Source of the DNA: Dirofilaria immitis
Taxonomy: Eukaryota; Nematoda; Chromadorea; Rhabditida; Onchocercidae
Assembly: GCA_024305405.1 (NCBI GenBank)
Contig: JAKNDB010000107.1
Span: 4,634,501-4,698,500 of the forward strand
DNA: 64,000 bases
Direction: 5' to 3'
Below, in pieces: positions 1 to 13,030 of the stretch; the first letter of the stretch is position 1, and every line of letters begins with the position of its first letter. Under the pieces are notes generated by a model, which was not told the origin of the DNA, did no database searches, and saw only the letters and a program-made list of their open reading frames with translations. The position numbers and the translations under genes were made by a program.

Positions 1-618
1 TTTGGTTACTCTATTTGCTTGGAATACCGAAGAACAATAAAATGAGTGATATTGATATTATGTTTTTCTTTAACTTTTCCATATTTATAAAAGAAACAGC
101 TTTGATGAAATGCTCTTAATTAGTTGCATTTAATTCTTTCAATAATTGATCATTCTACTCATTTTTAAAGAAATTTTTCATCTAATTTAAAAAATCTTTT
201 GAACTATTATCTATCGTATCCTCATTAATGACTCTTTTATCAGTCAGTTGTCATCGCTATTTTATAATCTATTTATAATCCGATCATACCAATAAGAAAC
301 AGCAGCAAATATTTAACGATTGTAAAATGCATAATTATTTTTATAACAATTTTAAAACTTTTGGGAAGATACACATACATTTTGATTTCCATTATCACGA
401 AGATAATCGATATACTTAGATGTTGCACTGTAAACAATGATATTTCTAGTGATAATGCTTCTTATTCTATCTAGCTCCTTATTATTTTTTTCTTTTTTCG
501 TTTTGTCATCTATCAGTTTTGCTCTACCAATATTTCTTAATTGCTAACTATTATTTTTGCTTTTACTTTTCGCTTTGTCGGTGTGGAGTACGGTATTAGC
601 ATTGCTTTGCTTCTTCAG
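1..618. other. no exon seen; probably intron of the KQT channel gene
   Basis: No reading frame with acceptable splice borders is visible. The first recognisable channel exon starts at 619 in mid-gene, so this stretch is probably part of a long intron; the membrane-spanning exons must lie to the left of the window. Confidence 0.4.
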
Positions 619-3316
619 AACATCTGCAATCATCAGGAGAAACCACAGAGCCGAATCAATCGTTATCATTATGCAAATATTTAACGGAAGAGGATGGTGA
701 TTATATGGTGGGTGATTATAATTTGGTAATGGCACCACTCTATCATTGGTGGGAGCGGATGCAACAGAAACATCGGGAATCAGATGAACGTGAAGGAGCG
801 GAGCAAACAATGTGGGATCATTTAGGCTCCTGTGCATCACTAACAAAGTCTCGACGTCTACGCCGAGAACCTCATGTTGACATCTACAATATTGGTATTT
901 TAATATAATTCACCAAATAACATTTATCTTCTTTTTCTTCTGTACTACTAATGCTACGCATGCACGCATGTATGCATTTTTAATTCGCTTTTAATCTCTA
1001 TATTTTTCTTAAATTTTAATTAAAATTATTTATTGCAATTATCTTATTTTCCACTGGATTATTAGTTTTCAATATGATGATATTTGGAGTGATTGCATAT
1101 GGTATAATTATCTTGATTAATTTCTATAGATAAATAATAAAACTATAATTATTTCCTGAAAGCATGTTGCATCTTTAATCCTTTTCTTCCTGAATATCGT
1201 AAAACTATGTCTTGATATTTTTCGGGACAATGCATTTACCGTTTATATTTCGCATTTATGTTTATGTTTAAGGTTTTCGATTTCCAATATATCTTTCAAT
1301 ATTCTTCTCTATATTTTCAATTTTACAAACTTCATTTTTCATGTTATTATAGACGATGATTCGCCATCTCTGCAACCAAAATCGATGGATGAGTTTACTC
1401 CATCGCTTAAAAATGTCATACGAGCAATTCGCCGTATACAACTTCTCGTTGCAAGGCGTAAATTTAAGGAAGCATTGAAACCATATGATGTCAAAGATGT
1501 AATTGAGCAATATTCTGCAGGGCATGTTGATTTACAAGCTCGAGTGAAGCATGTGCAGCAAAGGTCATATGTTGTTGATTTGATTTTTAATAAATTTTCC
1601 TTATTTTACGATTCATATGTCGGACATGTGAAATGTTCTAATAATTTATACGAATTATAACAGAATTCCTTTAAGTAGCAATTCTAACTAATATAATACC
1701 ATATACTATCGGGAAAGTTTTCAGATGAACAATTCTGAGAAAGGATTTATTAATTGAGGACTTATTTCCGTCTGGCTATCAGATAAGTATTAGATTAGAG
1801 TCATTAGATTGTGACAATGATTGATCAGATAGAGTTAAGTTGAACGAAATTGAAGAATATTTCAAACAACGCATAAAAGCTTTATTAGCAGATCGGAAGA
1901 TGAAGGAACAAAGAACAAAGTATTTATATAGACCAATATGGGATAAAATAGGAGCATTCAAAGAATTAAAAAGTGAAAGTGATAATTTATGGGTAATTTA
2001 GATTGGATCAAATTGTTGGGAAACCGAAGGATGAGATAAAAGTGTCCTTAACACATCGCGTAATCGTTATGGAGATGCAGGTATAAATATATTTGTGCAA
2101 ATTCTTTTTATTAAAAAATAAAACGATTTCAGTTTGCTAATCAAAACTTATTCTGATTTGTGAATTTTTCTGTCATATTCAAATTTCTATTTCAGATTAT
2201 TTTTCAGAAAAATTTTAAACTATTTATGGGTTTGTAGTATGATAAAGCTTACTTAATGTTGACATATCAGAGTGGGAAGAAAATGGTAACAATTGCACAT
2301 TATAGTTGTTGTTTTCAGATGCAGAAAATTGACAAAAAGTTGGATTTATTGCTGGAAATGTTTTTGGAAAATAAGAATCAAAAGAGACAGTTAGGTGACT
2401 ATTCATTTGCATTCCGAACTCCGAATTCCGCTCCGCAACGCATTATACCCAACGCTGAAGCTGGCACATCTTCCACAGCAAAGTAATAATTTTATCTATA
2501 TTTCTATAAATTTTATGCTGTCATTTAATTTAAGTTATAATTTTAGCTTAATTTCTTTTAAATTTTGGTCCTAACTTTCCATATGCATCTATTATTAGGA
2601 TCTTAGTCATCTAAAAATGTCAAGAGGAATTATAATGGATTTCCAGGCTTGATAATTCTTCTGAACAATGTACCACAACACTTTCAAATGATACCGAGAA
2701 TCTTCGAATTTCTGATAAGTCTGATGAAGACGGCAGGCAGTTTCAACCATATCGTTCCATTTATTTGCAAACTGACTTTTCGAGTATCTCATTTTAATTC
2801 CATAAATTATATATATAATGAAAGGATTTTAGGAACATTTCATATTTAAAATCATCAAAAAACCTTACAATTATCACTGTTATTAATTCAATATGACTGT
2901 TATTAAATTCACTGTTATTATTTCAGATATAATTATCACCGTTATTAAATTCGAAATGTTAGTCATTAGGAGCAACATTAAATTCATTTCCATGTTATTA
3001 TCCAAAATCGGATGAATTATATCTGAATGCAAACGGAATACAATATAGCTTAAATCGATTTAGCGTTTTTACTGTTTATATACATTGATATAAATCATGG
3101 GAATATCTTTAGTAATTTTAACTTTAAGAAAATTCCGATAATTCATTGAATACGGCATCTGCTCGGACACAATTTTGGACGCCTTCAGAAACACCAAACA
3201 GTATCAATCAAACGCCAATTGTAATGCCACATCAGACTAATAACAATGAATTGGAACGGCTGTTGGATAGTCAGAATGATGAGAAATCGACTGATACACA
3301 TATTGATTTCTTCTAG
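619..3316 (+). CDS. KCNQ/KQT-type voltage-gated potassium channel, C-terminal exons
   Basis: C-terminal cytoplasmic part of a KCNQ (Kv7/KQT) potassium channel, a tetrameric membrane channel that dampens excitability. Six exons fit in phase: 619-894, 1353-1563, 2002-2080, 2319-2482, 2647-2783 and 3129-3316 (stop TAG). Exon 2 encodes the calmodulin-binding helix B and following segment ([49 protein letters not shown]). Exon 3 gives RLDQIVGKP and exon 4 starts [15 protein letters not shown], matching the family's helix C/D assembly coiled coil. Exons 5-6 encode a polar tail ending THIDFF; the 2783/3129 junction is the least certain. The IGKP-like motif recalls KCNQ1-type channels, but which worm kqt paralogue this is cannot be decided. 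Transmembrane and pore exons lie outside the window. No frameshift is needed in this gene. Confidence 0.88.
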
Positions 3317-3453
3317 GTTCTTATAAAACATATCAATTGTTCTTAAAATAATCTCGCTATATGACTATAATTTTTATGCTAAAATATTGATTGCTCTTTC
3401 GAGACCACAATCGACTGGTATTGTTATTTTTGCAATACTGCTTCATTTAAAAA

Positions 3454-4908
3454 AAAAAGAAATTTGAATAAGAATAATTCCTAAATGAAACTAAATAGAT
3501 ACTATTAACTGACCAGTTATATCATTGACAGCAATAAGCGTAATCCATTTGGGAGCTTTCCATACTTGAATATTATTATCATCGATAAGAATTACTTTCA
3601 TTATCATCTCATTTTGCTGCATCGTTAGTCTTGCTCATTTTAAAATTTTTTATATTCTCATTTCATTTTTTCCTCTTAATTAATATATTACATATCGTGG
3701 TGCTTTAATACTATTTTTGTGCATCATTTTTTTTCTTTTGTTTTAAATTTGTTGAAATTAACAAAATTATTAATGAAAATTCAGGGAGAAAATTAGTGAT
3801 TAGAATATATTTCTAAAGATTTACTGTCTATGATAGCTTTAGTTAAAAAATTTCTCTTTAAAATTTAGCTAGAAATCAAGCTCTCGAAATAAATTTTGCC
3901 ACCTGATTATGAAGCACAAATGATGCGCAATATGTTTTATAAATTGAAATTCTGAACCTTAGAGCTGCCTAATTTTTCCTGCTTATCTTCGATTCCTCGT
4001 CATCTTAAATCCCATTTCATATGAAATTCACAAAATCGTTCGATACCTCATCATATTCGAATAAATTCACAATTTTTGAGCAAAATTTACCAGAAAAAAA
4101 GAAAAAAAGAGAAGCAATATTTCAATAATTCGATGGTTCATTTATATCGTTGTGTAATTGCATTCGCAGATTTTTAAATTTAAATATAAATAATAATTGC
4201 ATGCTATTCCAACAGAACGGGTTCGCAAGTCGTCATCTAATTTCTTCATTTCATACTAGTATTAATGTTATTACGATGTAATGCACCTATTGCAAAGATG
4301 AAATTGATATATCTCAATGATTATTTGACATTCAACATTTCTCATTTCTAATCGAACGTTTTAATTAACCATAATTGATAATCGAAACGGAGTATGTTAA
4401 ATTCATGGCATCAAATTAGATAGATGCATTATACGTTTCAGGATAGTATTTTTTTATTTATTAAGCTTTAATGCGCAATAATAAATATATGGTTTGTATT
4501 ATTTTTCTCAACCATTTTTTCTATAAAATTTTGTTATTTTTCGTTCACAAAAAGTTGATTTTATTCATCAAATTAATAAAAATATATTTCATTATGAATG
4601 AAGTAAAATATAGCAAAATTTTATATCATTCAAATATTTCCATGAATATGATTGACTTTATATAAATAACTATACGAATTCGATTTGCATATGAAAATCA
4701 ATGATGCTAATAATTTTTCAGTTTTAAGTTGCTTCAAATTGAAATCATAAACTAATATTAAAACTAATAGTTCACTTGGATAAATATTATAAGCAAAAAA
4801 AATGTACAGTTACTTTGAACGGATATATTTGAAAATTGAATTTTATTTCACTCGAATATTTGAAAATGAAAAACGATTAATGATTATAACTACTTGATTA
4901 TTTTTTTC
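3454..4908. repeat. left arm of segmental duplication, copy 1
   Basis: About 1.45 kb that is almost identical to 13031-14453. Visible differences are a C/T change near 3505, a short extra piece near 3470-3490, small indels in A runs near 4090, and a four-base indel near 4755. Copy 1 runs directly into the right arm at about 4909. It contains a 64-codon AT-rich ORF that is also in copy 2, but this merely follows from the duplication and does not look coding. Confidence 0.93.
3514..3622 (-). other. orphan first-exon-like ORF in duplication, copy 1
   Basis: On the minus strand an ATG at 3622 opens 36 codons (starts MQQNEMIMKVILIDDNN, contains QVWKAPKWITLIAVNDITG) and ends at a possible GT donor after 3514. 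The same exon is at 13067-13175. The composition (Trp, Lys, hydrophobic strand-like runs) looks more protein-like than the surroundings, but I do not recognise it. In this copy the continuation would run into the 3' end of the KQT gene, so it cannot be a complete gene here. Confidence 0.3.
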
Positions 4909-5085
4909 ATTTTCACGCCGAATTCATCATTTTTATTATGAAAACTTCCTCTGACTTTTGCTCTTTTGCATCTTATTTCAAAATTATTTTTTTACAAACA
5001 ATTCTTAGATTAATAATAGATGAATTGAATTTTGTTTTCAATCTTCATTGCTTCCATTTTAAAATTTTAATATTCTAAATATAGC
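4909..5085. repeat. right arm of segmental duplication, copy 1
   Basis: About 177 bases nearly identical to 19043-19222, starting near TCATTTTCA(C/T)GCCGAATTC and ending near TCTAAATATAGC. Here it is fused directly to the left arm; in the other copy 4.6 kb containing serpin B lies between the arms. Confidence 0.93.
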
Positions 5086-7900
5086 TACCTTTGTCTAGTC
5101 CTAAGTTTCTTAATTGACTCGTTAATTTCCGTAGTTTTTCTTCTTCATTGTAATAGAAATTCCATTTACTTATTTCTTCTTCAGTCAAATCTTGCGATTA
5201 CGTTTTTCTGACCGATATCCACCTGCTAATTTGTAATCGTCGCTTGTGAATGAATCGATTTTTCGCAGTTGAAATTGGTTACAGCCACTGCAGTTTTTGT
5301 TTCATTAACATTTTATGAATTTCATGATCCAAGCGGTTGTTCTTAATGATCATAATTATTTAATAAATTTCATATGTATTTAATAGATTTCCATCAATAA
5401 GTTTTGCTTTTTGGTTATAATCTTCGTCATTTGCGGATTTTTTTTTGATTTAACCATATCTGACCCTTACAGTACATTTCATGATTTTTTTTATCATTAT
5501 TGGAAACATATTTTTAATTTTTTCTCAATCCATAATTTTAGTTTGGATAATATCGCTGTTATGATTTTAACTGATACCAAGAATTTCCTTAATTTGATTT
5601 ATTTCTGCCCGATGACTTTCTGAAATCTTTGCGTTGCATTCTTTGAGAGAAATTCTCCTATATTCATCGAAGTTTCATTAAAAGTGGATTTCATTCCTGC
5701 ATATTTTTCAAGAGTTTCTTCTTTACTTTAGTTGATAATACAACTTTGTCAAGGTAAAGATTTTTTCATTTCGAGAGCAATTTCACTTCCATGATTTTTT
5801 AAGTGATAATTAAGTGTAGCTGACGATAAAAAAATGACGATATTGTTCAAAATATAACTCTCTTAAAACAATCAATGATCGTTTACTTTTCCCCGGATGC
5901 TCTTCAACCAAAGCAATTTCTGTCTGATGGATGTGGTTCCTTTTCAATATCAGTACTATCACATTCTTCATTGTTCAGAAGTGAAGCAATATTTCGAAAT
6001 CATGAAATGTTATAGGACTGCGATATAAAACATCACTTTAAACTTTTCATACCTTTAAAATGCGTTGATGCATCTCACAAACGATCTTAATTTTGCCGTT
6101 AACTTGCTTGATGTTAATACATCGTGATGAGGTAAATAATGAGTAATGCCAACCTGATTTATGTCAGACGATACTTTTCGATTATAGTGGATTAGATTTT
6201 TCTTGAATTATTTCACTATATCGATTAAGTAATTGTTTGACATGTGAAGTCTTCTGATTAACGATTCTAATCGACCGAAATAAAGCCATAATTGTCATTT
6301 AATTTGACTTTTGATTCTTTTCATAACTAATGGACTTGGTATCTTTCGTTTTTCAGTAATTTTCTATTTAAATTGTTCTAACGCCTATTCATTATCATCG
6401 TATTTGAGCATCAGGTTTTCCGTGAATACCTATTAAAATTCTAGTCTCCAGAATTCATCTATATCTGGAGTTGTTATAACATAGGTTACACTCATCGAAT
6501 TGGTTTCGACCGAAGTTATAATATGTAGGTTTTCGTTAATCTTGAATTTTATTTATGTATCCATTGTTATTACAGGACTAACCTTTGTAGGAATTACAAA
6601 GAAATCAAATAAAATGCTATGGAATTTATATTGTTGCATGAAATCAAAAAATTGTCATCTTCAACAAATATATCAGACTTTCTCCGATATCCTTTCGTTT
6701 CACTTGTTATTGACTTATAGTGTTAATTAGATCGTTATAACTTTGTCTTAATGATTTGTAAGTCATTTGTTAGATAATCGAACACATAGATATTGATGAT
6801 TATGATTTCATGTCTTACTGTTCTTATGCCAATTTCTATCTTGTTGGTTTGATATTTTGGAACTTGATTATCAAATGGGAAGAGTTATAAGTCTTCATTC
6901 ATGGTTCTCGTCAATTTTAAGCGATCTGCTAATTTTTTGGAGACAAAGGATGATTGTAATCCTATGTCAAATAATATTAAGGCTACTTCTTTGGTTTCAG
7001 GCACATTCTCATTAATCAATTTCATTTCTTTGCATGAAAGTAAAACCTTTTATCTCGATGATCGACTTGTTGATTTGTTGAATTGATGATGATGGCATAT
7101 TCGTTTCTTTCTTGTTTATTTCTGAATTAGGTGGACCATATTTCGCAAAATAGAAACAAATAATCATTTTGTTGTCTATAAATAGGATAATGATTGGACA
7201 TTCGTTGTGTCAGTGATCTTGATTACAAAATTTGTAAGTTTTTTTCTGCTAAATTTCTTAAAACTAACGTTTGAGTCGAGGGCTTTATATTAGATGACTT
7301 GCATTGATTTGTGATAGATAAGATAACTTTGTCTTCCCTTTCATACTACTGTACGGATTTCATTTTGAATTCTGTCCTTTAGTAAATATTTGGCTTATAC
7401 CGTCGTCTCCACTACTTTGGAATAGTTTCATCAGTAATTGTCGGAGATTACTAACGGTCTTAATTTCCTTTTCTAATTTTAATTGATACGCCTTAGTTCT
7501 TTAAGTCAAGTTTTTTCTCTCTCTCTTCCTCAAAAAATTTTTAGATTCATTTGATTGCTGGTTGAGCTTATTCACTCAATGAAGTTGACATTATACTTCA
7601 CCTAGGGTACCAAAAGGCTGTATGCGAAAATTTGTTGAGCTGATTTGATTAGGTTTGTAAGAATTGTGTTTAGTGGAAGATTAGAGAATTCTCCTTTTTG
7701 ATTATTTGAATTTGATAACAAAGAAGTTTCTCCTTGATTGAGCTGAATTGTTGAATTGAGTTATTGTTATTCATCGTGTCAATGAGGAGTTGTCAGGTTG
7801 ACTATTGAATGAGTCAAGGAATAAAAATTTTATTGAGCTTATCGAGATGATTTGAGCAATTCGATGGGTATAATAAGACAATATGATTAAAGTAAGTAAT
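5086..7900 (-). mobile_element. decayed BEL/Pao LTR retrotransposon remnant
   Basis: Read on the minus strand, pieces of a BEL/Pao polyprotein appear in the expected order but broken by stops and shifts. A poor zinc knuckle lies near 7230-7200 (KFCNQDH then ECP). The aspartic protease lies near 7010-6900 (VALILFDIGLQSSFVSKKLA, where the family has FDSG; the G remains, the S is I). A linker near 6450 ends DEFWRLE. A reverse-transcriptase N-terminal piece lies near 6160-6090 (HYLPHHDVLT then KLTAKLR). Catalytic reverse-transcriptase residues, RNase H and integrase are not recognisable, so the element is also internally deleted. No LTRs were found. It abuts the right arm of the duplication. Confidence 0.75.
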
Positions 7901-9251
7901 TGGAGGTAGCAAACATAAAGTGGATGGTGACACCATATCACATGTCCGTAACAGGAACAACTCCTTTTATAATAAAACCATAATTTACAATTTCCTAATA
8001 CTATTTATGGTCTCGATGATCAAAAATGAAATTGTTACTTGGCAAGTATTTGTATGTTTCCAATAATAATATTAGAAGATCTAGAAATTTTTAGAATTAG
8101 TTATAGCATTAGAAGTATTTACCTAATTAATTACTTAATGTGTTATAATGATTATTAGTTGAAGGATGTTTATGATTACAAACCTATTAAAATGATTGAT
8201 AGCTAAAAATATTTATAGCATTCAAGTACATTTTATGATTATAAAATTCGGCAAATGATTAGAAATATTTAAAAAATTCAAGGTAATTCACATGATTTTA
8301 AAAACTAACGGTTAGTTGATTTATTACTTTTTAGAGATTATAAATTACCTTTTATTTCGAAATATTCATAAAATACAAAAATATTTTGATTATATGAATA
8401 TTTATATTATAAGATATTTTCATTTATTCCTATAAGGTTATTCGCTTCTTGGATGATTAATCATTCACCTATTAATTGCTGTTTACATTCGAGCCTAGTA
8501 ATTGAGCGTTTCATTACGAAAGATTTGACTTTTGGAAAACAGTTTACTATCCTCAAGATTTTTTTCAATGTTTAACTTTTACTGCAAAAAATTTTGAAAT
8601 ATTTATTTGACGAAACCTCATTTGCCTTCTTTTTCATGTCGCAATGCAAATCCTATTGAAAGCTATTCATCAGTAATAGAAAATTTTGAAAGACAGTATA
8701 CACTGTACTGAAACAAATGAAAAAGATTCCTTCTACTTTCTGTTACAGTCCAGTAGAAGACAATAGATAGCAAATCGAAATCAACTTATTCAATTCGCAT
8801 TTTTTTCCTAGAATAATCGAGATCCAAAAGCAAATCATATAAACTTCGTTTATAATCTCCTCGAAAGATAATTGAAAAACTTTTTAAATCTTTACTGATA
8901 ACAAAACTACCATTTTCGCTTGTATCAAATGTTATGACCTTCTTATTTTTTTCAAAAAATTACTGTTTTGCAATCATCGCTTTTTTAAATTATAGAATTA
9001 TAGAAGTATTTCTTAAGAATCATGAACTGCCAATAGTCTTGTTAATTAATTAGAATTATTTTTGCCATATTCAAGAATATAGCAAAAATAATCCGAAAAA
9101 AAATCAGCATTTTTAATGGTTTTGACCTCATCGTTTTAAAGTCAATTATGTTTTTGTTGACTATTCACAAAGAAAAACAAGGAACCCCAGAATTGTGAGC
9201 CAAATTTTGAAACTCAGTGAATAGAACATATAAGCCAAAATATTTAATGCT
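7901..9251. other. AT-rich intergenic stretch, nothing recognised
   Basis: Contains stops in all frames and many short A/T runs. It lies downstream of serpin A (minus strand), so its right edge should hold that gene's 3' UTR. No gene, RNA or repeat could be supported. Confidence 0.4.
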
Positions 9252-11498
9252 CTAAAACGAACAAAACCTGCTACACTGGCCAACAAACAATACAGTTTGT
9301 AAATTCTTAACAACAAAATATAAAAATGGCTGATCAGCATCGAACATCAGAAAATGTTCGGATGAAGCGTAAGCGGAATCGAATCCAATCTCGGCTGCAG
9401 TTCCTTTTTCATCAATCTGCAAAAATTCTGATAATAGACGGAAAGAAGAAGATCAACAAAGATTTTTTGCTTTAAAATTACAAAATTTTAATTAGAAAGG
9501 ATGATGTTATACAAACCTCAAATAAAGCATTATGTATAATGTTGCTAACGGAAATTGGATCGTCACTAAGCTTTTTGAAATTAGCGCTTTTGCTGAAAAT
9601 ATCTGTGTTGCCAAATTTTTCAGAATTTCTTCCAAATTCAATTCTTCCATCAATTTGAATTTTGGCAACTTTATCTAAAATTGAAATAAATTTGACATTT
9701 TTGATCAATTTTTTACTAAAAACTGCCAAAATTTTCTCTCAAATAATTGAGATGGTGTATGGTTTGACTAAACGAAATACATGGATACAAATTAATTTAC
9801 TGATGAAAAGAAAAAATTTATTAAAAATTATTTATTTCAAATATATTCTACTTACAGAGAATATTTTCTGAATGTACTCTCTACCTATTTATCTCGGTAA
9901 ATGATTTTCCAAATCGAATGTATAGAGAGAATAAAAAATGAAAATGAAGAGTCGCTTATCATAAGCCATGACCTTCCAGATTTTCTTTTAAATATAATTT
10001 TCATTAATCTGCTTGGGAAAAAAATTTTGTTATTTACCTCTACTTCAGTTAGAATAGTGTTTCTAATATATTTGAACAAATCTTTCCCTGTCATTCTCTC
10101 TCGAATCTTTGATAATTCAAAGCGTATTTTTGGCAATACTATTATCATTTCTACTTCATCACCGACATAAGGCATTTTTACAACTTTTACGAAATTATCA
10201 TCATAATACGGTAGTTTAGCTCTTAATTGCATCATCGGAATCTGAAAGAATAGAAATGAAAATGATGGAATAATAATAGATACATTCAATTATCCTGAAA
10301 GCGAAGAAAGCAAATAAGTGACGAATGAAAAAATGAATAATCGGATATTTCTAATCAAGAATTGCAAAAGACATATACTTTTTCTTTTCTGCTATGAGAA
10401 ATATGAAATATTGATTTCGAGTGGCTCCCTTGAAGAATTGTTGCTTCCAAATACCTTTGAAGTAAATTGCATTGATTACCAATATTTCGGTTTCTGAATT
10501 AAAGTTCATCGTCATCATCGATTCCGTAATTTTATTGTTAGTCTTGTCAGAAATCCAATTATTAATTTCCTGAAAAATTTTATTTTAATCATTGATAATC
10601 ATAGATAATATAAATAAAACTATGTTTTCTGCACATTAACGATAAAAATTATTAAACTAAAAATATAAAAATTATTAAGCAAACAATATCTATCAATCTA
10701 TTCTTCATTCTCACACCTTCTTTTTTCGTTTTAGTTTTGTTTTCTACCATTGATCATACCTGGATAAATTGATTTTTTCGTTCATAATTAAACTTGTGTA
10801 ACGTTTCTCCATAATAAAGCTTAAGTATATAAGGAAAGCTCGGCTTTATAGAAAATCTTTGTTGTACGTAGAAACGATTCGCTATATTCAAAGTATATGC
10901 GTTATTTTTCCCACCAATGACACTTGCCAGAAATTTGCCAAAATGTCGTTGAATTTCTATTTCCATTGCATCTGAGAGATTGGATTCAATTAATTTAGAA
11001 GTGATCACTTTATTACTTATAGAGGTATAATACGCTACTAGCTATAATATTCCTGACAACCGGTAAGCAAAGAATGGGTTAAGTTTTCAATCCTTTCTAC
11101 ATCACAGAATAAATTTCTTGAATTTGAGCATTTTTTTTCAATCTGCAAATTACGTTCTCCAAGAATTTTTCGCAGTTGTTGCTTCGTTTCGCCATCCGCT
11201 GCGAGATAAATCATAAACAATGCGGTTGATATGGAAGCAGGAGATGATACTGCTGATCTTCCGTTCCGTCCTATTTCTTGTATCAAACGAACAGGAAAAT
11301 TAAACTGTATATAATCCGGCAAAGAACTTCTGCAAAAGCCTATTAATGAAGAAAGTAAAAGCATTGAAATTGAAAATGAAACATCAACAATAATTCTTTA
11401 ACAATTATTTATTTTTGCTCACACACTGGATGAAATATCAAAACAAACTGAATGCTTAAAATCAGAAGTGACAGAATGATAATTAGTTGATTAATCAT
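9252..11498 (-). CDS. secreted serpin A (serine protease inhibitor fold), frame broken twice
   Basis: Serpin family, about 390 residues. Minus-strand exons: 11498-11425 (signal peptide MINQLIIILSLLILSIQF), 11329-11154, 10971-10760, 10569-10379, 10241-10038, 9674-9517 and 9416-9252 (TAG). Family marks: SSPASISTALFMIYLAADG, NRFYVQQRF, EINNWISDKTNNKI, VINAIYFKGIW, PYVGDEVEMIIVLPKIRF, hinge IDEKGTAAEIG, and C-terminal DADQPFLYF and LFVGQ. Exon sizes match serpin B almost base for base. The hinge has A-E-I-G after GTA, where inhibitory serpins have small residues, so inhibition is doubtful. Exons 10569-10379 and 9674-9517 are each one base short at A5 runs (T5 on + at 10379-10383 and 9616-9620). 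These could be assembly errors or real decay. Position and secretion suggest a role outside the cell; the target protease is unknown. Confidence 0.9.
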
Positions 11499-13030
11499 TC
11501 TGAAATATCAATGAGGCAGTTGAAATCCAAATACAGAAAAAGCTCCAATTCTTGTTGATGTTATCATAAGAGACTGGAATTAACTTATTTTTGATTAATC
11601 TGCAATAAAAATTAGTGTTTTTAAAATCTAAGATCACGTACAAATAGAGATTCTGACATAGCATTCATTCATTTATTATCGGATAATTGTAACAATTCCA
11701 TGATGGGTCGACAATTTTATTCGCTTATCTATCCAGAGATATGAATAAAAAACAAGCTTTGTTAAAATATATCAATGATTTACATTGAAAAATGATATTT
11801 GCAGTTTTCTGTATCCCTACCTGTATTTTTGTGAAAACCATAGCTAAATTTCGATAAAAGCACAGATAAACACAATTAAGGGAATGAATTTTGACAAAGC
11901 TTTTTGATCTTTACCCTTTAAGAATTCTTTTTATTATAAGCGTAAAAAATGTTAACAAACCTTTATAGTAATCGTGAAATTTTTATTACAGATTTTCAGC
12001 AATTCATCCTTGCTTATTTCAAATTATCACTTCAGATGCTATCGTTTTCTCGAAATATTTTTAGCGCTTTTATAACTATTTCCTTCATTTTTTCGTTTTT
12101 CTACATCTACAAGGGACAATATATTTCGAATAAGTTTTTAAATTTTGAAGTCTTATCTTAATGCAAACATTGTTTGCTATTATATTATTCTATTACCAAA
12201 AATATGCGGATTTCCATGTTTGTTTTCCTCTTTACAAAAATATAATTCGAATAAAATTAAAATACATTATTACATTTTCAATCTTAAAGTGATAATATAC
12301 AATTACTAATTAATGCCTGATAATCATCAAGTCATATATATACAGATACTGTCAACAAATAATAACATTCAAATCAATGGATTAAATAGAATTAATTGAA
12401 CAGCTAACATTTCGAACATTTATTGAACGAATTAAATCTAATTTCGAACACATAAAAAGGAATTTACTGGATAACTATACCGTGATGGATAAGAATCTAT
12501 CCGAATTAATATTATCAAAGTTTTGCTGACATCATGCAACAAAGTCAATTGCTTCATTCTCTATATGCAATAAGTATAGTCTGCCAAACATATTTTCAAA
12601 ATTGCAATAAAGATTCGAATTTTGGGATACAAAATTTCCAATGCTAGATAATTTTAAACAACTGGCGTTTTTATCCCTTTTGTAATTTTTGAAGGATTCA
12701 GAATTTGGAAAGAGATAAAGAAATTTGCATGTGAAAATAATTGCAAAACTATTAAATCTTTTCAGAGTTGATTAATTTGGAATAATTTATAACTAGTCAA
12801 ATAATAATTCATAAATTTTTTCGAATCAAATGTTTCAAAAAACATTGAAAGAAAATATAAGTAAAATTTCAAAAATTAAATCATATCAATTGTTGATAAA
12901 AATAAAGAATGTTCAAAAAACTCTTATTTCAAAAAATGCATATATATATATATATATACATTATATACTAAAATCTGAAAAAATATTAATATAATGAATT
13001 TCATGAGTCTTGGATCTTGGGAGAGAGGGA
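11499..13030. other. upstream region of serpin A, no gene recognised
   Basis: About 1.5 kb between the serpin A start and the second copy of the duplication. AT-rich, with a TA dinucleotide run at 12940-12959. It should hold the serpin A promoter, but I see no site that can be named. Confidence 0.4.

Noticed and set aside
1836..1997. Open plus-strand stretch inside KQT intron 2 ([20 protein letters not shown])
   Set aside because: No clear acceptor, and its only donor lies eight bases before the acceptor of the real exon at 2002. It may be a relic, but it cannot be supported as an exon.
4471..4665. 64-codon ORF found identically at 14022-14216
   Set aside because: The identity is explained by the segmental duplication; the peptide is Ile/Phe/Lys-rich low complexity typical of AT-rich non-coding DNA.
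9901..10170. Plus-strand ORF of 89 codons
   Set aside because: Shadow of serpin A exon 4 on the opposite strand.
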